DNA from: Flavobacterium sp. ASV13
GTDB taxonomy: Bacteria > Bacteroidota > Bacteroidia > Flavobacteriales > Flavobacteriaceae
Assembly: GCF_000745775.1 (NCBI RefSeq)
Contig: NZ_KN050752.1
Location: 62,001 to 126,000, forward strand
Direction: 5' to 3'
Length of the DNA: 64,000 nt
This document shows positions 1 to 8,835 of this stretch, piece after piece. Within the stretch, counting starts at the first letter, position 1; each line of letters starts with the position of its first letter. The notes beneath the pieces were generated by a model. It was not told the origin of the DNA, made no database searches, and saw only the letters and a list, made by a program, of their open reading frames with translations. Position numbers and translations under genes: made by a program.

Positions 1-1449
1 AAATGCTGAGAACGCGACCGAGACGGCAATCGTTATGGCAAATTGCTGATAAAAACGTCCAGTAATTCCAGGCGTCATCGCAACCGGAATAAACACGGCG
101 CATAAAATTAAAGCAATCGCAATTACAGGACCAGATACTTCACGCATCGCTTGAACGGTGGCGTCTTTAGGACTTTTACCGTGTTCGATATGATGAATAA
201 CGGCTTCCACAACCACAATCGCATCATCGACCACAATTCCAATTGCAAGTACTAATCCTAAAAGTGATAATGTATTGATGGAAAATCCTAACATTGGGAA
301 AACCGCAATGGTTCCGATAAGCGAAACCGGAACGGTAATTAACGGAATTAAAGTAGCGCGCCAGTTTTGAAGAAAAATGAATACTACTAAAATTACCAAT
401 ATAATGGCTTCGAAAAGGGTGTGTACAATGTCGTCAACTCCCGCGGTAATGGCTAAAGTTGTATCTAAGGATTCTTGATATTCGATATCTTTTGGAAACT
501 TCTCCGATAAAAGTTTCATGGTGCTTTTTGCAGTTTCAGCTACATCAAGAGCGTTACTTCCCGGCATTTGATATACGGCTACAACGGCGCTTGGCGAACT
601 GTTTCTTCGGGCGGTTGAACTATAATTTTCAGTTCCTAATTCAATTCGGGCGATATCACCCATCAAAACTTGTGCTCCGTCTTCCTTGCTTCGAACGACG
701 ATGTTTCCAAATTCTTTTTCCGTAACTAATCGGTCCTGAAGTGTTACACCGTATGTGAATTCGGTATTAGCTGGAGCTGGCTCAGCGCCAAATTTTCCTC
801 CCGGACTAATCATATTTTGAGCATTCAGAGCATTTTTAACATCTTCGACCGTAATGCCGAGTTTGCTCATCATATCAGCTTTAAGCCAAATTCTCATCGA
901 ATAATCACTTCCTCCAAAAAGGGTAACTTCTCCAACACCTTTGATACGGGCCAATTGATCTACAATATTGATACTGGCATAGTTGTTCAAAAACTTCGCA
1001 TCATATTTTGGATTGGTTGAGGTAACGGTGAATAGCATCATTGGAAAAGACAAAGATTTCTTTACCACAACTCCTTGTTGTTTTACACTTGAAGGCATAA
1101 ATGGAGCCGATTGGTTTTGTCTGTTTTGGGTGAGCATATTGGCATTATCCAAATTAGTTCCCACATCAAAAGTTACCTCAATAGTACAAGCACCATCAGA
1201 AGTGTTGATGGATTTCATGTACAACATGTTTTCAACACCATTTACTTTTTGCTCAATTGGTGTTGCAACTGCCTGTTCAACGTTCAGCGCATTTGCTCCT
1301 GTAAAAGAAGTAGTGATTTTTACAACAGGAGGATTAATATCCGGATATTGCGAAATAGGCGTTTTTTGTAGAGCCAGTAATCCAAGTATCACAATAATAA
1401 TACTGATTACAATAGCAACGATTGGTCTTCGAACGAAAAATTCTCCCAT
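1..1449 (-). CDS. RND multidrug efflux transporter, AcrB/HAE1 family (partial)
   Basis: Inner-membrane pump subunit of a tripartite proton-driven efflux system that exports hydrophobic and amphiphilic compounds. The first 483 residues are visible and the rest lies beyond the left edge; a full AcrB-type pump is about 1050 residues. The N-terminus has the typical cytoplasmic MGEFFVRRPIVA start followed by TM1. The porter domain contains the GGSDYSMRIWL stretch. TM4 carries the proton-relay pair D408-D409 in a VVDDAIVVVE context, as in AcrB. It starts 20 bp after the adaptor gene, so the two form one operon. An outer-membrane channel gene would be expected further left. Substrates cannot be told from sequence. 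Confidence 0.95.
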   Translation of the reverse strand, partial: MGEFFVRRPIVAIVISIIIVILGLLALQKTPISQYPDINPPVVKITTSFTGANALNVEQAVATPIEQKVNGVENMLYMKSINTSDGACTIEVTFDVGTNLDNANMLTQNRQNQSAPFMPSSVKQQGVVVKKSLSFPMMLFTVTSTNPKYDAKFLNNYASINIVDQLARIKGVGEVTLFGGSDYSMRIWLKADMMSKLGITVEDVKNALNAQNMISPGGKFGAEPAPANTEFTYGVTLQDRLVTEKEFGNIVVRSKEDGAQVLMGDIARIELGTENYSSTARRNSSPSAVVAVYQMPGSNALDVAETAKSTMKLLSEKFPKDIEYQESLDTTLAITAGVDDIVHTLFEAIILVILVVFIFLQNWRATLIPLITVPVSLIGTIAVFPMLGFSINTLSLLGLVLAIGIVVDDAIVVVEAVIHHIEHGKSPKDATVQAMREVSGPVIAIALILCAVFIPVAMTPGITGRFYQQFAITIAVSVAFSAF

Positions 1450-1469
1450 AATACAATGTATCTAGATTA

Positions 1470-2615
1470 TTATTTAGTAACTGCAGTTTCTGTATCACCT
1501 AATTGCCATTGTGTGACTTTTGGTGTAATAACGCTTCCATTTTTCAATAATGAAGTACCTCCCATGGCTATCTTGTCGCCAGGTTTTAAACCTTCTTCAA
1601 TAATGTATCCATTTTGAACCGCTGGTCCTGGTTTTACAATTTGCATTTGCACTTTGTTATCATTCCCTAAAACATAGACCTGATAGATACCTTGTACTTC
1701 GATTACAGCACGTTGCGGAATTACAATGGCATCTTTACGAATGTCTGTAAGTAATGCAACTTTTGCATATTGACCCGGACGAAGCAATTTATCCGGATTT
1801 GGAAATGCGGCTTCAAATGTGATGGCACCAGTTGCAGGATCTATTTGTCGGTCTGTAAAACTCACTTTTCCTGTTTGAGGATAAGTCGAGCCGTCAGATA
1901 GTTTTAAAGAAACAGTTGCTCCTGAGCCTTTTAAAGCCGAATTTGGTTTGTTGAATTCTCTGTAAAGATGCAAAAATTCTTGCTCACTCATGGTGAAACG
2001 TACTCGCACATCTCCTAAATCTGAAATGGTGTTCAGAATAGATAGAGCGCCTGGACGTACATAGTCGCCTACTCTTACTTTAGAGATTCCGATTAATCCA
2101 GAAATTGGTGCAACAATTCGACAATAGCCTAACTCAATCTTTGCATTTTGAACAGATGCATCTGATGCCTTGATTTGCGCAATAGAAGCTGTGTAGGCTG
2201 ATTTGGCCGAAACTAATTCTCTCTGGCTGACTGCATTCATTTTCGCCAGAGGAGTAATCATATCAAGATCGGATTTGGTTTTTGACAAAAGCGCTTGTGA
2301 TTCTGCCGCATTTCCTTCAGCTTGATTAAGTTTCGCTTTATATGGCAAAGGATCAATTGTATACAGGAGTTGTCCTTTGGTAACAAAACTACCTTCCTTG
2401 AAATTTATACTTTCGATAACACCGTCGACTCGAGGATTAATTTGAATATCAGATTGACCAAAAGTTTGTCCAGTATATTCGGATTCTATTTTAACATCTT
2501 GTTGTACTACAGTTGTAACTGAAATTTCAAGTGGCTTGGGTTGTGGTGGAGCTTCTTTTTTGCAGGATAACAATAAAAAAAGTAAGAAAATTGCTGGAGG
2601 GTAGATTTTGTTCAT
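1470..2615 (-). CDS. RND efflux periplasmic adaptor (membrane fusion) lipoprotein
   Basis: HlyD/AcrA-type adaptor linking the RND pump to an outer-membrane channel. It has a signal peptide ending in a lipobox (LLLSC, C18), so it should be lipid anchored facing the periplasm. A split biotinyl-lipoyl-like domain follows (GVIESINFKEGSFVTKGQ and later APISGLIGISKVRVGDYV), separated by a helical hairpin, then beta-barrel and membrane-proximal domains. At 381 residues it is the normal family length. It is first in the operon. No TetR- or MarR-type regulator lies on its upstream side inside the window. Confidence 0.94.
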   Translation of the reverse strand: MNKIYPPAIFLLFLLLSCKKEAPPQPKPLEISVTTVVQQDVKIESEYTGQTFGQSDIQINPRVDGVIESINFKEGSFVTKGQLLYTIDPLPYKAKLNQAEGNAAESQALLSKTKSDLDMITPLAKMNAVSQRELVSAKSAYTASIAQIKASDASVQNAKIELGYCRIVAPISGLIGISKVRVGDYVRPGALSILNTISDLGDVRVRFTMSEQEFLHLYREFNKPNSALKGSGATVSLKLSDGSTYPQTGKVSFTDRQIDPATGAITFEAAFPNPDKLLRPGQYAKVALLTDIRKDAIVIPQRAVIEVQGIYQVYVLGNDNKVQMQIVKPGPAVQNGYIIEEGLKPGDKIAMGGTSLLKNGSVITPKVTQWQLGDTETAVTK

Positions 2616-2863
2616 TTTTAATTTTTTATTAAATTTTATTAAAACTCAACTAACTAAAAACCAAATAATTCCTTAGCTAAGTTAACATTTTTTTAATTAC
2701 GATTTGAAATATTATTTTCATTTTGATTTTTTATTAAATTTATATCTAATTGATATTCAAATATTAATAAAACCGACCAAATGATGTAAAACATCGCTAA
2801 ACTGCACTTTTTGTAAGAATGAATTTTTTAAGTGTCCAGTTTTAATTCTAAAAAACTCCTATT
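2616..2863. other. AT-rich divergent intergenic region between efflux operon and ppk2
   Basis: This 248-bp stretch separates the two divergently transcribed units and must hold both promoters. It contains no ORF. No exact TAnnTTTG motif was found for either gene. A perfect 10-bp palindrome CTTAGCTAAG (2672-2681), 57 bp upstream of the adaptor start, is the only operator-like feature seen. Confidence 0.4.
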
Positions 2864-3823
2864 ATGTCAAAAAAAAATAAAATAAAATCGAAGAATTTGA
2901 ATAGCGATTCAAGCGATCTAAAAGCATTAAGTAAAAAAGAATTGCTGCATAGAGCCAAGAAGTTTTCAGAGCAATTTTGTGTAGGTGACGATAAAAATTT
3001 TACATTAAAGGACAAACCGACTTCTTATTTTGGCGATGAATCGAAATCAGCGATAAAAGAAGCTTTGCAAATGGGAGTAAAAGCATTGGCTGCCATGCAG
3101 GATACACTTTATGCTCAAGATAAATGGTCGGTTTTGCTTATTTTTCAGGCAATGGACGCCGCAGGAAAAGATGGCGCCATCAAGCATGTTATGTCTGGTA
3201 TAAATCCGCAGGGCTGTCAGGTTTCTTCTTTTAAAGGCCCGAGTTCTGAAGAATTAGACCATGATTATCTTTGGCGTTGCCAAAAACATTTGCCGGAAAG
3301 AGGTCGCATCGGAATTTTTAATCGCTCTTATTATGAAGAAGTTTTAGTAGTTCGCGTACATGAACAAATTTTAAGAGGACAAAAAATCCCTGAAAAATTG
3401 ATTACCGAAGATATTTGGGACGAGCGTTTTCAGGATATTCGAAACTTTGAAAAATATTTAAACAGAAATGGCACAGTTGTAATCAAGTTTTTTTTAAATC
3501 TTTCGAAAGAAGAACAAAAGAAAAGATTCATAGAAAGAGTTGATAATCCCGATAAAAACTGGAAATTCAGCGCCGCCGATGCCAAAGAAAGAGGTTATTG
3601 GGATGATTATATGTTTGCTTATGAAGAGTTGATCAAGAATACATCAACCAAAAAATCGCCTTGGTATGTAATTCCAGCCGATAATAAATATTATGCCCGA
3701 ATTGCCATTGCTTCAGCCATTATTCATGCTTTGGATGAAATGGATTTGGAATATCCAAAAGTAAGCGAAGAAAAAATCGCGGAGCTAAATGCCGTCAAAC
3801 AAGCATTGCTTGATGAAGAATAA
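2864..3823 (+). CDS. ppk2: Polyphosphate kinase 2 family nucleotide phosphotransferase
   Basis: Cytoplasmic enzyme that transfers phosphate between polyphosphate and nucleotides. The P-loop kinase fold shows a Walker A segment MDAAGKDG (about residues 97-104), the downstream FNRSYYEE block (about 152-159) and basic lid residues. Length (319) and the opening region fit the PPK2-related group that phosphorylates AMP/ADP (class III-like), but the substrate preference is inferred. The N-terminus is lysine-rich. The gene stands alone, with a 109-bp gap before trhO that holds a flavobacterial repeat and the trhO promoter. Confidence 0.9.
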   Translation: MSKKNKIKSKNLNSDSSDLKALSKKELLHRAKKFSEQFCVGDDKNFTLKDKPTSYFGDESKSAIKEALQMGVKALAAMQDTLYAQDKWSVLLIFQAMDAAGKDGAIKHVMSGINPQGCQVSSFKGPSSEELDHDYLWRCQKHLPERGRIGIFNRSYYEEVLVVRVHEQILRGQKIPEKLITEDIWDERFQDIRNFEKYLNRNGTVVIKFFLNLSKEEQKKRFIERVDNPDKNWKFSAADAKERGYWDDYMFAYEELIKNTSTKKSPWYVIPADNKYYARIAIASAIIHALDEMDLEYPKVSEEKIAELNAVKQALLDEE

Positions 3824-3835
3824 ATGTCTTATTAT

Positions 3836-3882
3836 GTCAAACCTTTGTCGCTTTGTGCCTTTGGAACTATGAACCTTTTTCC
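3836..3882. repeat. Degenerate CCTTTG/CTTTG-type periodic intergenic repeat
   Basis: The stretch repeats CCTTTGTCG, CTTTGTGCC, TTTGGAACT and ATGAACC words with a period near 9-10. Related words occur at 12755-12802, 12859-12892, 27468-27512, 27560-27599 and 48828-48860. The -33 TTTG of the trhO promoter lies inside it. Confidence 0.6.
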
Positions 3883-3891
3883 CTATTTTTG
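3860..3891 (+). promoter_or_regulatory. Promoter of trhO (TTTG-N20-TATTTTTG)
   Basis: A -33 TTTG at 3860-3863 and an exact -7 motif TATTTTTG at 3884-3891 are separated by 20 bp, matching the Bacteroidota sigma-A consensus. The start codon follows 41 bp later. Confidence 0.65.
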
Positions 3892-3932
3892 CCGCTCAAA
3901 AAAAATATTCTTAACTTAAAACTGTTTATAGC

Positions 3933-5291
3933 ATGCAACTGTATAACACTTTGAGCGCAGAAGAAAGAGCTATCATGATCGATGATGCTGGACAACAACG
4001 ACTTACGTTGTCTTTCTATGCGTATGCCAAAATTGAAGATCCTAAAAAATTTCGCGATGATTTATTTGTAGCCTGGAATGCTCTCGATGCATTAGGCCGA
4101 ATTTACGTTGCCAACGAAGGAATAAATGCTCAAATGAGTATTCCCGAAGAAAATTTAGAGGCTTTTAGAGCAACTCTTGAAGTTTATGATTTCATGAAAG
4201 GCATTCGTTTAAATGAAGCTGTAGAGCATGATGATCATTCCTTTTTAAAATTGACAATTAAAGTGCGCCATAAAATCGTTGCCGACGGTTTGAATGACGA
4301 AACTTTTGATGTAACTAATATTGGCGTTCATTTGAAAGCCAAAGAATTCAATGAGATTTTAGATGATCCAAACACCATTGTAGTTGATTTTAGAAATCAC
4401 TACGAAAGTGAAGTTGGACATTTTAAAAACGCGATTACTCCAGATGTAGAAACTTTTAGAGAGAGTTTGCCAATCATCAACGAACAACTTCAAAACCATA
4501 AAGAAGATAAAAATCTGGTAATGTATTGTACTGGAGGAATTCGTTGCGAAAAAGCAAGTGCTTACTTTAAACACCAAGGTTTCAAAAATGTTTATCAATT
4601 AGAAGGTGGAATCATCAACTATGCGAAACAATTAAAAGAAGAAGGTTTAGAAAGCAAATTCATTGGTAAAAACTTCGTATTTGATAATCGTCTAGGCGAA
4701 AGAATCACAGATGATATTGTTTCACAATGCCACCAATGCGGAAAACCTTGCGATAATCATACAAACTGTGAAAACGACGGATGTCATTTATTATTTATTC
4801 AATGTGATGAATGTAAAGCGGCAATGGAAAATTGTTGTTCTTCAGAATGTTTAGAAATCATCCACATGCCTTTGGTTGACCAGGTTCGTTTGAGAACTGG
4901 GAAACAAGTTGGAAATAAAGTTTTCAGAAAAGGAAAATCGGAAAACTTGAAATTCAAACATTCAGGCGAATTGCCAGAAACTGCTTTGGCTACAGCACAA
5001 AAGCCAGCAGATATTCGTCAGAAAATAAAAGTAAAGAAAGTACTTCTTGGAAAAGCAGAACATTATTATGTAAAAGCACAAGTTGGACAATTCACAATAG
5101 AAAATCACGAATTAAATAGGGGTGATAAAATCCTTATTTCTGGCCCAACAACAGGAGATCAGCAATTGATTTTGGATAAAATTATTGTTGATGGTGCAGA
5201 AATTCAATCTGCTAAGATTGGTGATAAGGTTACTTTTGAAGTTCCATTCAGAATTAGATTATCTGATAAAGTATATAAGATTTTAGAATAG
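3933..5291 (+). CDS. trhO: tRNA uridine(34) 5-hydroxylase TrhO (YceA-type rhodanese) with extra C-terminal barrel
   Basis: Oxygen-dependent enzyme that hydroxylates U34 of tRNAs (ho5U), the first step toward wobble modifications. The N-terminal acylphosphatase-like region (about 25-115, with RIYVANEGINAQMSI) precedes a rhodanese domain (about 135-240) with catalytic C199 in MYCTGGIRCEKAS. A cysteine-rich segment follows (C266, C269, C273, C279, C284 and the C291-C306 cluster). At 452 residues it is about 100 longer than Escherichia coli TrhO. The extra part (about 363-452) looks like a small beta-barrel resembling the C-terminal domain of U32-family proteins such as TrhP. The family call is firm; the extra-domain call is inference. 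Confidence 0.92.
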   Translation: MQLYNTLSAEERAIMIDDAGQQRLTLSFYAYAKIEDPKKFRDDLFVAWNALDALGRIYVANEGINAQMSIPEENLEAFRATLEVYDFMKGIRLNEAVEHDDHSFLKLTIKVRHKIVADGLNDETFDVTNIGVHLKAKEFNEILDDPNTIVVDFRNHYESEVGHFKNAITPDVETFRESLPIINEQLQNHKEDKNLVMYCTGGIRCEKASAYFKHQGFKNVYQLEGGIINYAKQLKEEGLESKFIGKNFVFDNRLGERITDDIVSQCHQCGKPCDNHTNCENDGCHLLFIQCDECKAAMENCCSSECLEIIHMPLVDQVRLRTGKQVGNKVFRKGKSENLKFKHSGELPETALATAQKPADIRQKIKVKKVLLGKAEHYYVKAQVGQFTIENHELNRGDKILISGPTTGDQQLILDKIIVDGAEIQSAKIGDKVTFEVPFRIRLSDKVYKILE

Positions 5292-5318
5292 TTCCATCAT
5301 ATATAATCGAACATAAAA

Positions 5319-5350
5319 TAAAAAGAGTCGCAATTGCGACTCTTTTTATT
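5319..5350. terminator. Bidirectional terminator between trhO and the membrane protein gene
   Basis: Perfect hairpin AAAAGAGTCGC-AATT-GCGACTCTTTT (5321-5346 core) with A and T tracts on either side, lying between convergent genes. Confidence 0.9.
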
Positions 5351-5351
5351 T

Positions 5352-6785
5352 TTAAACCTCTTGAATATTTTCAGGTATTATGTTTTCTTCGATTTCATCC
5401 CATTCTTTGGCTGTCCAGAATAAAGCAATATGTAGATTGTATAAGCCGATAGCGCCGTAAAGTAATAAACAAGTGTAATACAAACCGGTTTCCATATCTT
5501 GAAATAAAAAGAATAGTATCGCTATACCCACTAATGTAAAAGCGATCCAAATACCAAATCTAAAATATAATATAAAAACATACAGTAAGACAGCAGGTAA
5601 AACTAGGCAAATTAAGTATTCGCGACTTAATCCTATCTTAGCAATCGTGTGTATCGCATATATGGTTGCTAAAAATAAAATAAAGAACTGAAGCAAAGAT
5701 CTATTTTGCTGATCTTTATTCTGCACTTCAAAATATTGAGTATCCGTTAATGGAATACTTTTGCGAAAAAATAGAAATAGCGGAATCAAATTAATTACCG
5801 GGATAAAACTAAAAAAGTAAATCCATAAAGGTTTTCTTCGTAGTGCACTCAATTGCAATAACAATAACTGAGAGAATAATAAATATACAAATGCAATTTG
5901 TAAAATAATGCGAAAAAACGTCAATAAAGTATATAAAATAGTCGAAAAAGTAGGATCTACAACTGCAAAAGCATATTGTGATACGTTTTCCGTCAAATTC
6001 AAATGAAGAGCAAACAAAGAACTGAATAAAATTATAAAGTGTGCTGTAAAATTTTTGTTTGTTAATAATGAAGTAGCAGGCATTTTTATAAAATTCTTGA
6101 AAGAGAATCCAGCATCTGATAGAAATATAAAATAGAAAAAAGATAATGGTATAAAAACTTTTATAAGCGCATTTCCATAAGAGTAAAGAGAAGTAAGGAA
6201 ATCGTTAATCAGTATCACAGATCCAATTTTCTGATATATTGTACTTATGCTTATTACGGTAATCATTCCAATCAAATATCCCATCAGACTTAATTTTTCC
6301 CCATAAAGTATTTTTCTTCTAAACACACCATATAATGAATAGGTAGGGAAAAAATTCATAATAAAATAAATAGAATAAAGCGAGTTTAAAAATTCTAATC
6401 TATTAAGACCTGCATACATATAAACTATATCCAAAACTGTTGATGGCAAGAAGAGTAAGAGAATAAATTTAATTTTATTATACTTTTTTTCATAGACTGC
6501 TTCCCAACAAAGTACAACTACCATAATCAGAATATCGATAATTTTGTTTATGATTTCTGCCCAAACAGGTAGTTCTTTCGCCGAATCAAAGGAGTCAAAT
6601 GCATCAAGTAAACCTAGACCTCCGGATCGTGGAATGTAAAAATTGTTAGTAATAAATTGCTTGATGATAAAAAGCAAGGCAGCAATAGCAAGGGGGTAGA
6701 GTATCTTTTTAAACTTTGAAAAATTAAAATGATAAAAGTAGTTTGTTTCGTCTTTTGGTTTGTCTAATAAAATTTCAGTATTCAT
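5352..6785 (-). CDS. Polytopic membrane protein of unknown function
   Basis: I do not recognise this family. The 477-residue protein has roughly ten to twelve hydrophobic segments spread along its length. A cytoplasmic-looking N-terminus and an acidic C-terminal tail (WDEIEENIIPEN) flank them, and there is a short polar loop around residues 340-360. No catalytic or metal-binding motif stands out. Aromatic and lysine content is high, like other flavobacterial membrane proteins, and nothing suggests recent transfer. It stands alone between a bidirectional terminator and a 226-bp gap before ricT. Confidence 0.7.
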   Translation of the reverse strand: MNTEILLDKPKDETNYFYHFNFSKFKKILYPLAIAALLFIIKQFITNNFYIPRSGGLGLLDAFDSFDSAKELPVWAEIINKIIDILIMVVVLCWEAVYEKKYNKIKFILLLFLPSTVLDIVYMYAGLNRLEFLNSLYSIYFIMNFFPTYSLYGVFRRKILYGEKLSLMGYLIGMITVISISTIYQKIGSVILINDFLTSLYSYGNALIKVFIPLSFFYFIFLSDAGFSFKNFIKMPATSLLTNKNFTAHFIILFSSLFALHLNLTENVSQYAFAVVDPTFSTILYTLLTFFRIILQIAFVYLLFSQLLLLQLSALRRKPLWIYFFSFIPVINLIPLFLFFRKSIPLTDTQYFEVQNKDQQNRSLLQFFILFLATIYAIHTIAKIGLSREYLICLVLPAVLLYVFILYFRFGIWIAFTLVGIAILFFLFQDMETGLYYTCLLLYGAIGLYNLHIALFWTAKEWDEIEENIIPENIQEV

Positions 6786-7011
6786 TTAGTGGCTGAGGTT
6801 TGTTTTTGGGTTGGTTTAAAATATTTTTTTTGTACAAGTAAACTTAACAAATTTTAGTTCTCTTTCAGAATTATTTAAAGACAGAAAATTTCTTTTTTTA
6901 TTTAACAAACCATTAGTTTTAATCGATATATGGCAGAATAAAAAAAATACTATCTTTACCGATTAAACGTTTATGAACTTAAGTTGCTTTTGCAACACTA
7001 CATATATAATT

Positions 7012-8364
7012 ATGGCATGTACAAGTTGTTCAACCTCAGATGGTGGCGCACCAAAGGGTTGTAAAAATAATGGGACTTGCGGCACCGATAGCTGCAATAA
7101 ATTGACTGTTTTTGACTGGCTTTCAAACATGAGTCCGTCTAATGGAGAGGCAATTTTTGATTGTGTTGAGGTTCGTTTCAAAAACGGACGCAAAGAATTT
7201 TTTAGAAATTCTGAGAAACTAACTTTAAGTATTGGTGATATTGTAGCAACTGTTGCTTCACCAGGACATGATATTGGAATTGTAACTCTTACAGGCGAAT
7301 TGGTAAAAATTCAAATGAAGAAAAAAGGAGTAAATCATGAAAGTAATGAAGTTCCAAAAATTTACAGAAAAGCATCTCAAAAAGATATCGATATTTGGTC
7401 AGTAGCGCGTGATCGCGAGGAACCAATGAAAGTTCGTGCACGTGAATTGGCAATTCAGCATAAATTAGAAATGAAAATTTCTGATATCGAATTTCAGGGT
7501 GACGGATCAAAAGCAACGTTTTATTATACGGCAAATGATCGTGTCGATTTTAGAATGCTGATTAAGGATTTTGCGAAAGAATTCAGCACCAGAGTCGAAA
7601 TGAAACAAGTTGGTTTCCGTCAGGAAGCAGCGCGTTTAGGAGGAGTTGGTTCTTGTGGACGTGAGCTTTGCTGCTCAACTTGGTTAACTGATTTTAGAAG
7701 TGTAAATACATCTGCAGCGCGTTATCAACAATTGTCATTGAATCCTCAGAAATTGGCTGGACAATGTGGTAAACTTAAATGTTGTCTTAACTATGAGTTA
7801 GATACTTACATGGATGCCTTAAAAGATTTCCCGGATTATGATACTAAATTAGTAACCGAAAAAGGAGATGCTGTTTGTCAAAAACAAGATATTTTTAAAG
7901 GCTTAATGTGGTTCGCTTATACTAATAATTTTGCAAACTGGCATGTTTTAAAAATTGATCAGGTAAAAGAAATTATTGCTGAGAATAAACAGAAAAACAA
8001 AGTTTCTTCGTTAGAAGATTTTGCAATTGAAGTAACTTCAGAACCTGAAAAAGACTTTAATAATGCAATGGGTCAGGAAAGTTTAACTCGTTTTGACCAA
8101 CCAAAAAGAAAGAAAAAACCAAATCGCAAACGCAAACCAAATGCTGAAAATGCAGTAGTTGCCGCGGCACCGAGCAAACCACAGCAAGGAAATAATAACA
8201 ACAATAACAAGCAAGGCGGAGGAAATCCGAATAAATCGAATAAGCCTCACAACAAGCAAAATCATTCTAATAAAAACAAACCAAATGAAAATAAACAGAA
8301 TGAAAACAAGCCAGCTGAGCCTAGAAAACCAATAATTATTACTAAAAATGAGAATAAAAAATAG
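7012..8364 (+). CDS. ricT: RicT/YaaT-like PSP1-domain iron-sulfur protein
   Basis: In Bacillus, RicT (YaaT) forms an Fe-S complex with RicA and RicF that affects RNase Y processing; in Bacteroidota its partner is unknown. The PSP1 core spans about residues 45-270 from the chosen start and includes the cysteine block GSCGRELCCSTW and CGKLKCCLNYE. The N-terminus is also cysteine-rich (MACTSCSTSDGG). I chose the ATG at 7012 because family members begin there and the 13 residues before it look non-native. The last 90 residues are low-complexity, first KRKKKPNRKRK then Asn/Lys/Gln-rich, making this 450-residue protein far longer than Bacillus RicT. It overlaps gldH by 17 bp. Confidence 0.88.
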   Translation: MACTSCSTSDGGAPKGCKNNGTCGTDSCNKLTVFDWLSNMSPSNGEAIFDCVEVRFKNGRKEFFRNSEKLTLSIGDIVATVASPGHDIGIVTLTGELVKIQMKKKGVNHESNEVPKIYRKASQKDIDIWSVARDREEPMKVRARELAIQHKLEMKISDIEFQGDGSKATFYYTANDRVDFRMLIKDFAKEFSTRVEMKQVGFRQEAARLGGVGSCGRELCCSTWLTDFRSVNTSAARYQQLSLNPQKLAGQCGKLKCCLNYELDTYMDALKDFPDYDTKLVTEKGDAVCQKQDIFKGLMWFAYTNNFANWHVLKIDQVKEIIAENKQKNKVSSLEDFAIEVTSEPEKDFNNAMGQESLTRFDQPKRKKKPNRKRKPNAENAVVAAAPSKPQQGNNNNNNKQGGGNPNKSNKPHNKQNHSNKNKPNENKQNENKPAEPRKPIIITKNENKK

Positions 8365-8827
8365 CGGAATTCTTCTTTTGGTTGCAATACTACTCTTCTC
8401 TTGTGATAAGAAAAGAGTGTTTGATGAGTACAAATCCGTTGGGAGTGCTTGGCACAAAGACAGCGTTGTTACTTTTAATTTGCCAGTTTTAGATTCTACC
8501 AAAAAATACAACTTATTTGTAAATTTGAGAGATAACAACAATTACCCTTTCAATAATTTGTTTTTGATTGTTGCTATTGAAACGCCAAGCGGTTTTACAA
8601 AAGTAGATACGTTAGAATATCAAATGGCAAATCCGGACGGAACTTTGTTAGGAAACGGTTTTACAGACATAAAAGAAAGCAAGCTGTTTTATAAAGAAGA
8701 TGTGAAGTTTAAAGGAAAATATAAAGTTCATATTAAACAAGCTGTTAGAGAATCAGGCAAAATTCCTGGTGTTGAAGCTTTAGAAGGTATTACAGACGTA
8801 GGTTTTAGAATAGAACAAAAAGATTAG
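8348..8827 (+). CDS. gldH: Gliding motility lipoprotein GldH
   Basis: Lipoprotein required for gliding motility in Flavobacterium johnsoniae; its exact molecular role is unsettled. The signal peptide ends in a lipobox (LLFSC, C19) and the mature part starts CDKKRVFDEY. The body contains YNLFVNLRDNNNYPFNNLFL and VDTLEYQMANPDGTLLG, which I recognise as GldH. Length (159) is normal. It overlaps the 3' end of ricT and is followed after 8 bp by the PBP1A gene. This arrangement ties a motility lipoprotein to cell-wall synthesis. Confidence 0.93.
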   Translation: MRIKNSGILLLVAILLFSCDKKRVFDEYKSVGSAWHKDSVVTFNLPVLDSTKKYNLFVNLRDNNNYPFNNLFLIVAIETPSGFTKVDTLEYQMANPDGTLLGNGFTDIKESKLFYKEDVKFKGKYKVHIKQAVRESGKIPGVEALEGITDVGFRIEQKD

Positions 8828-8835
8828 AAATAATT

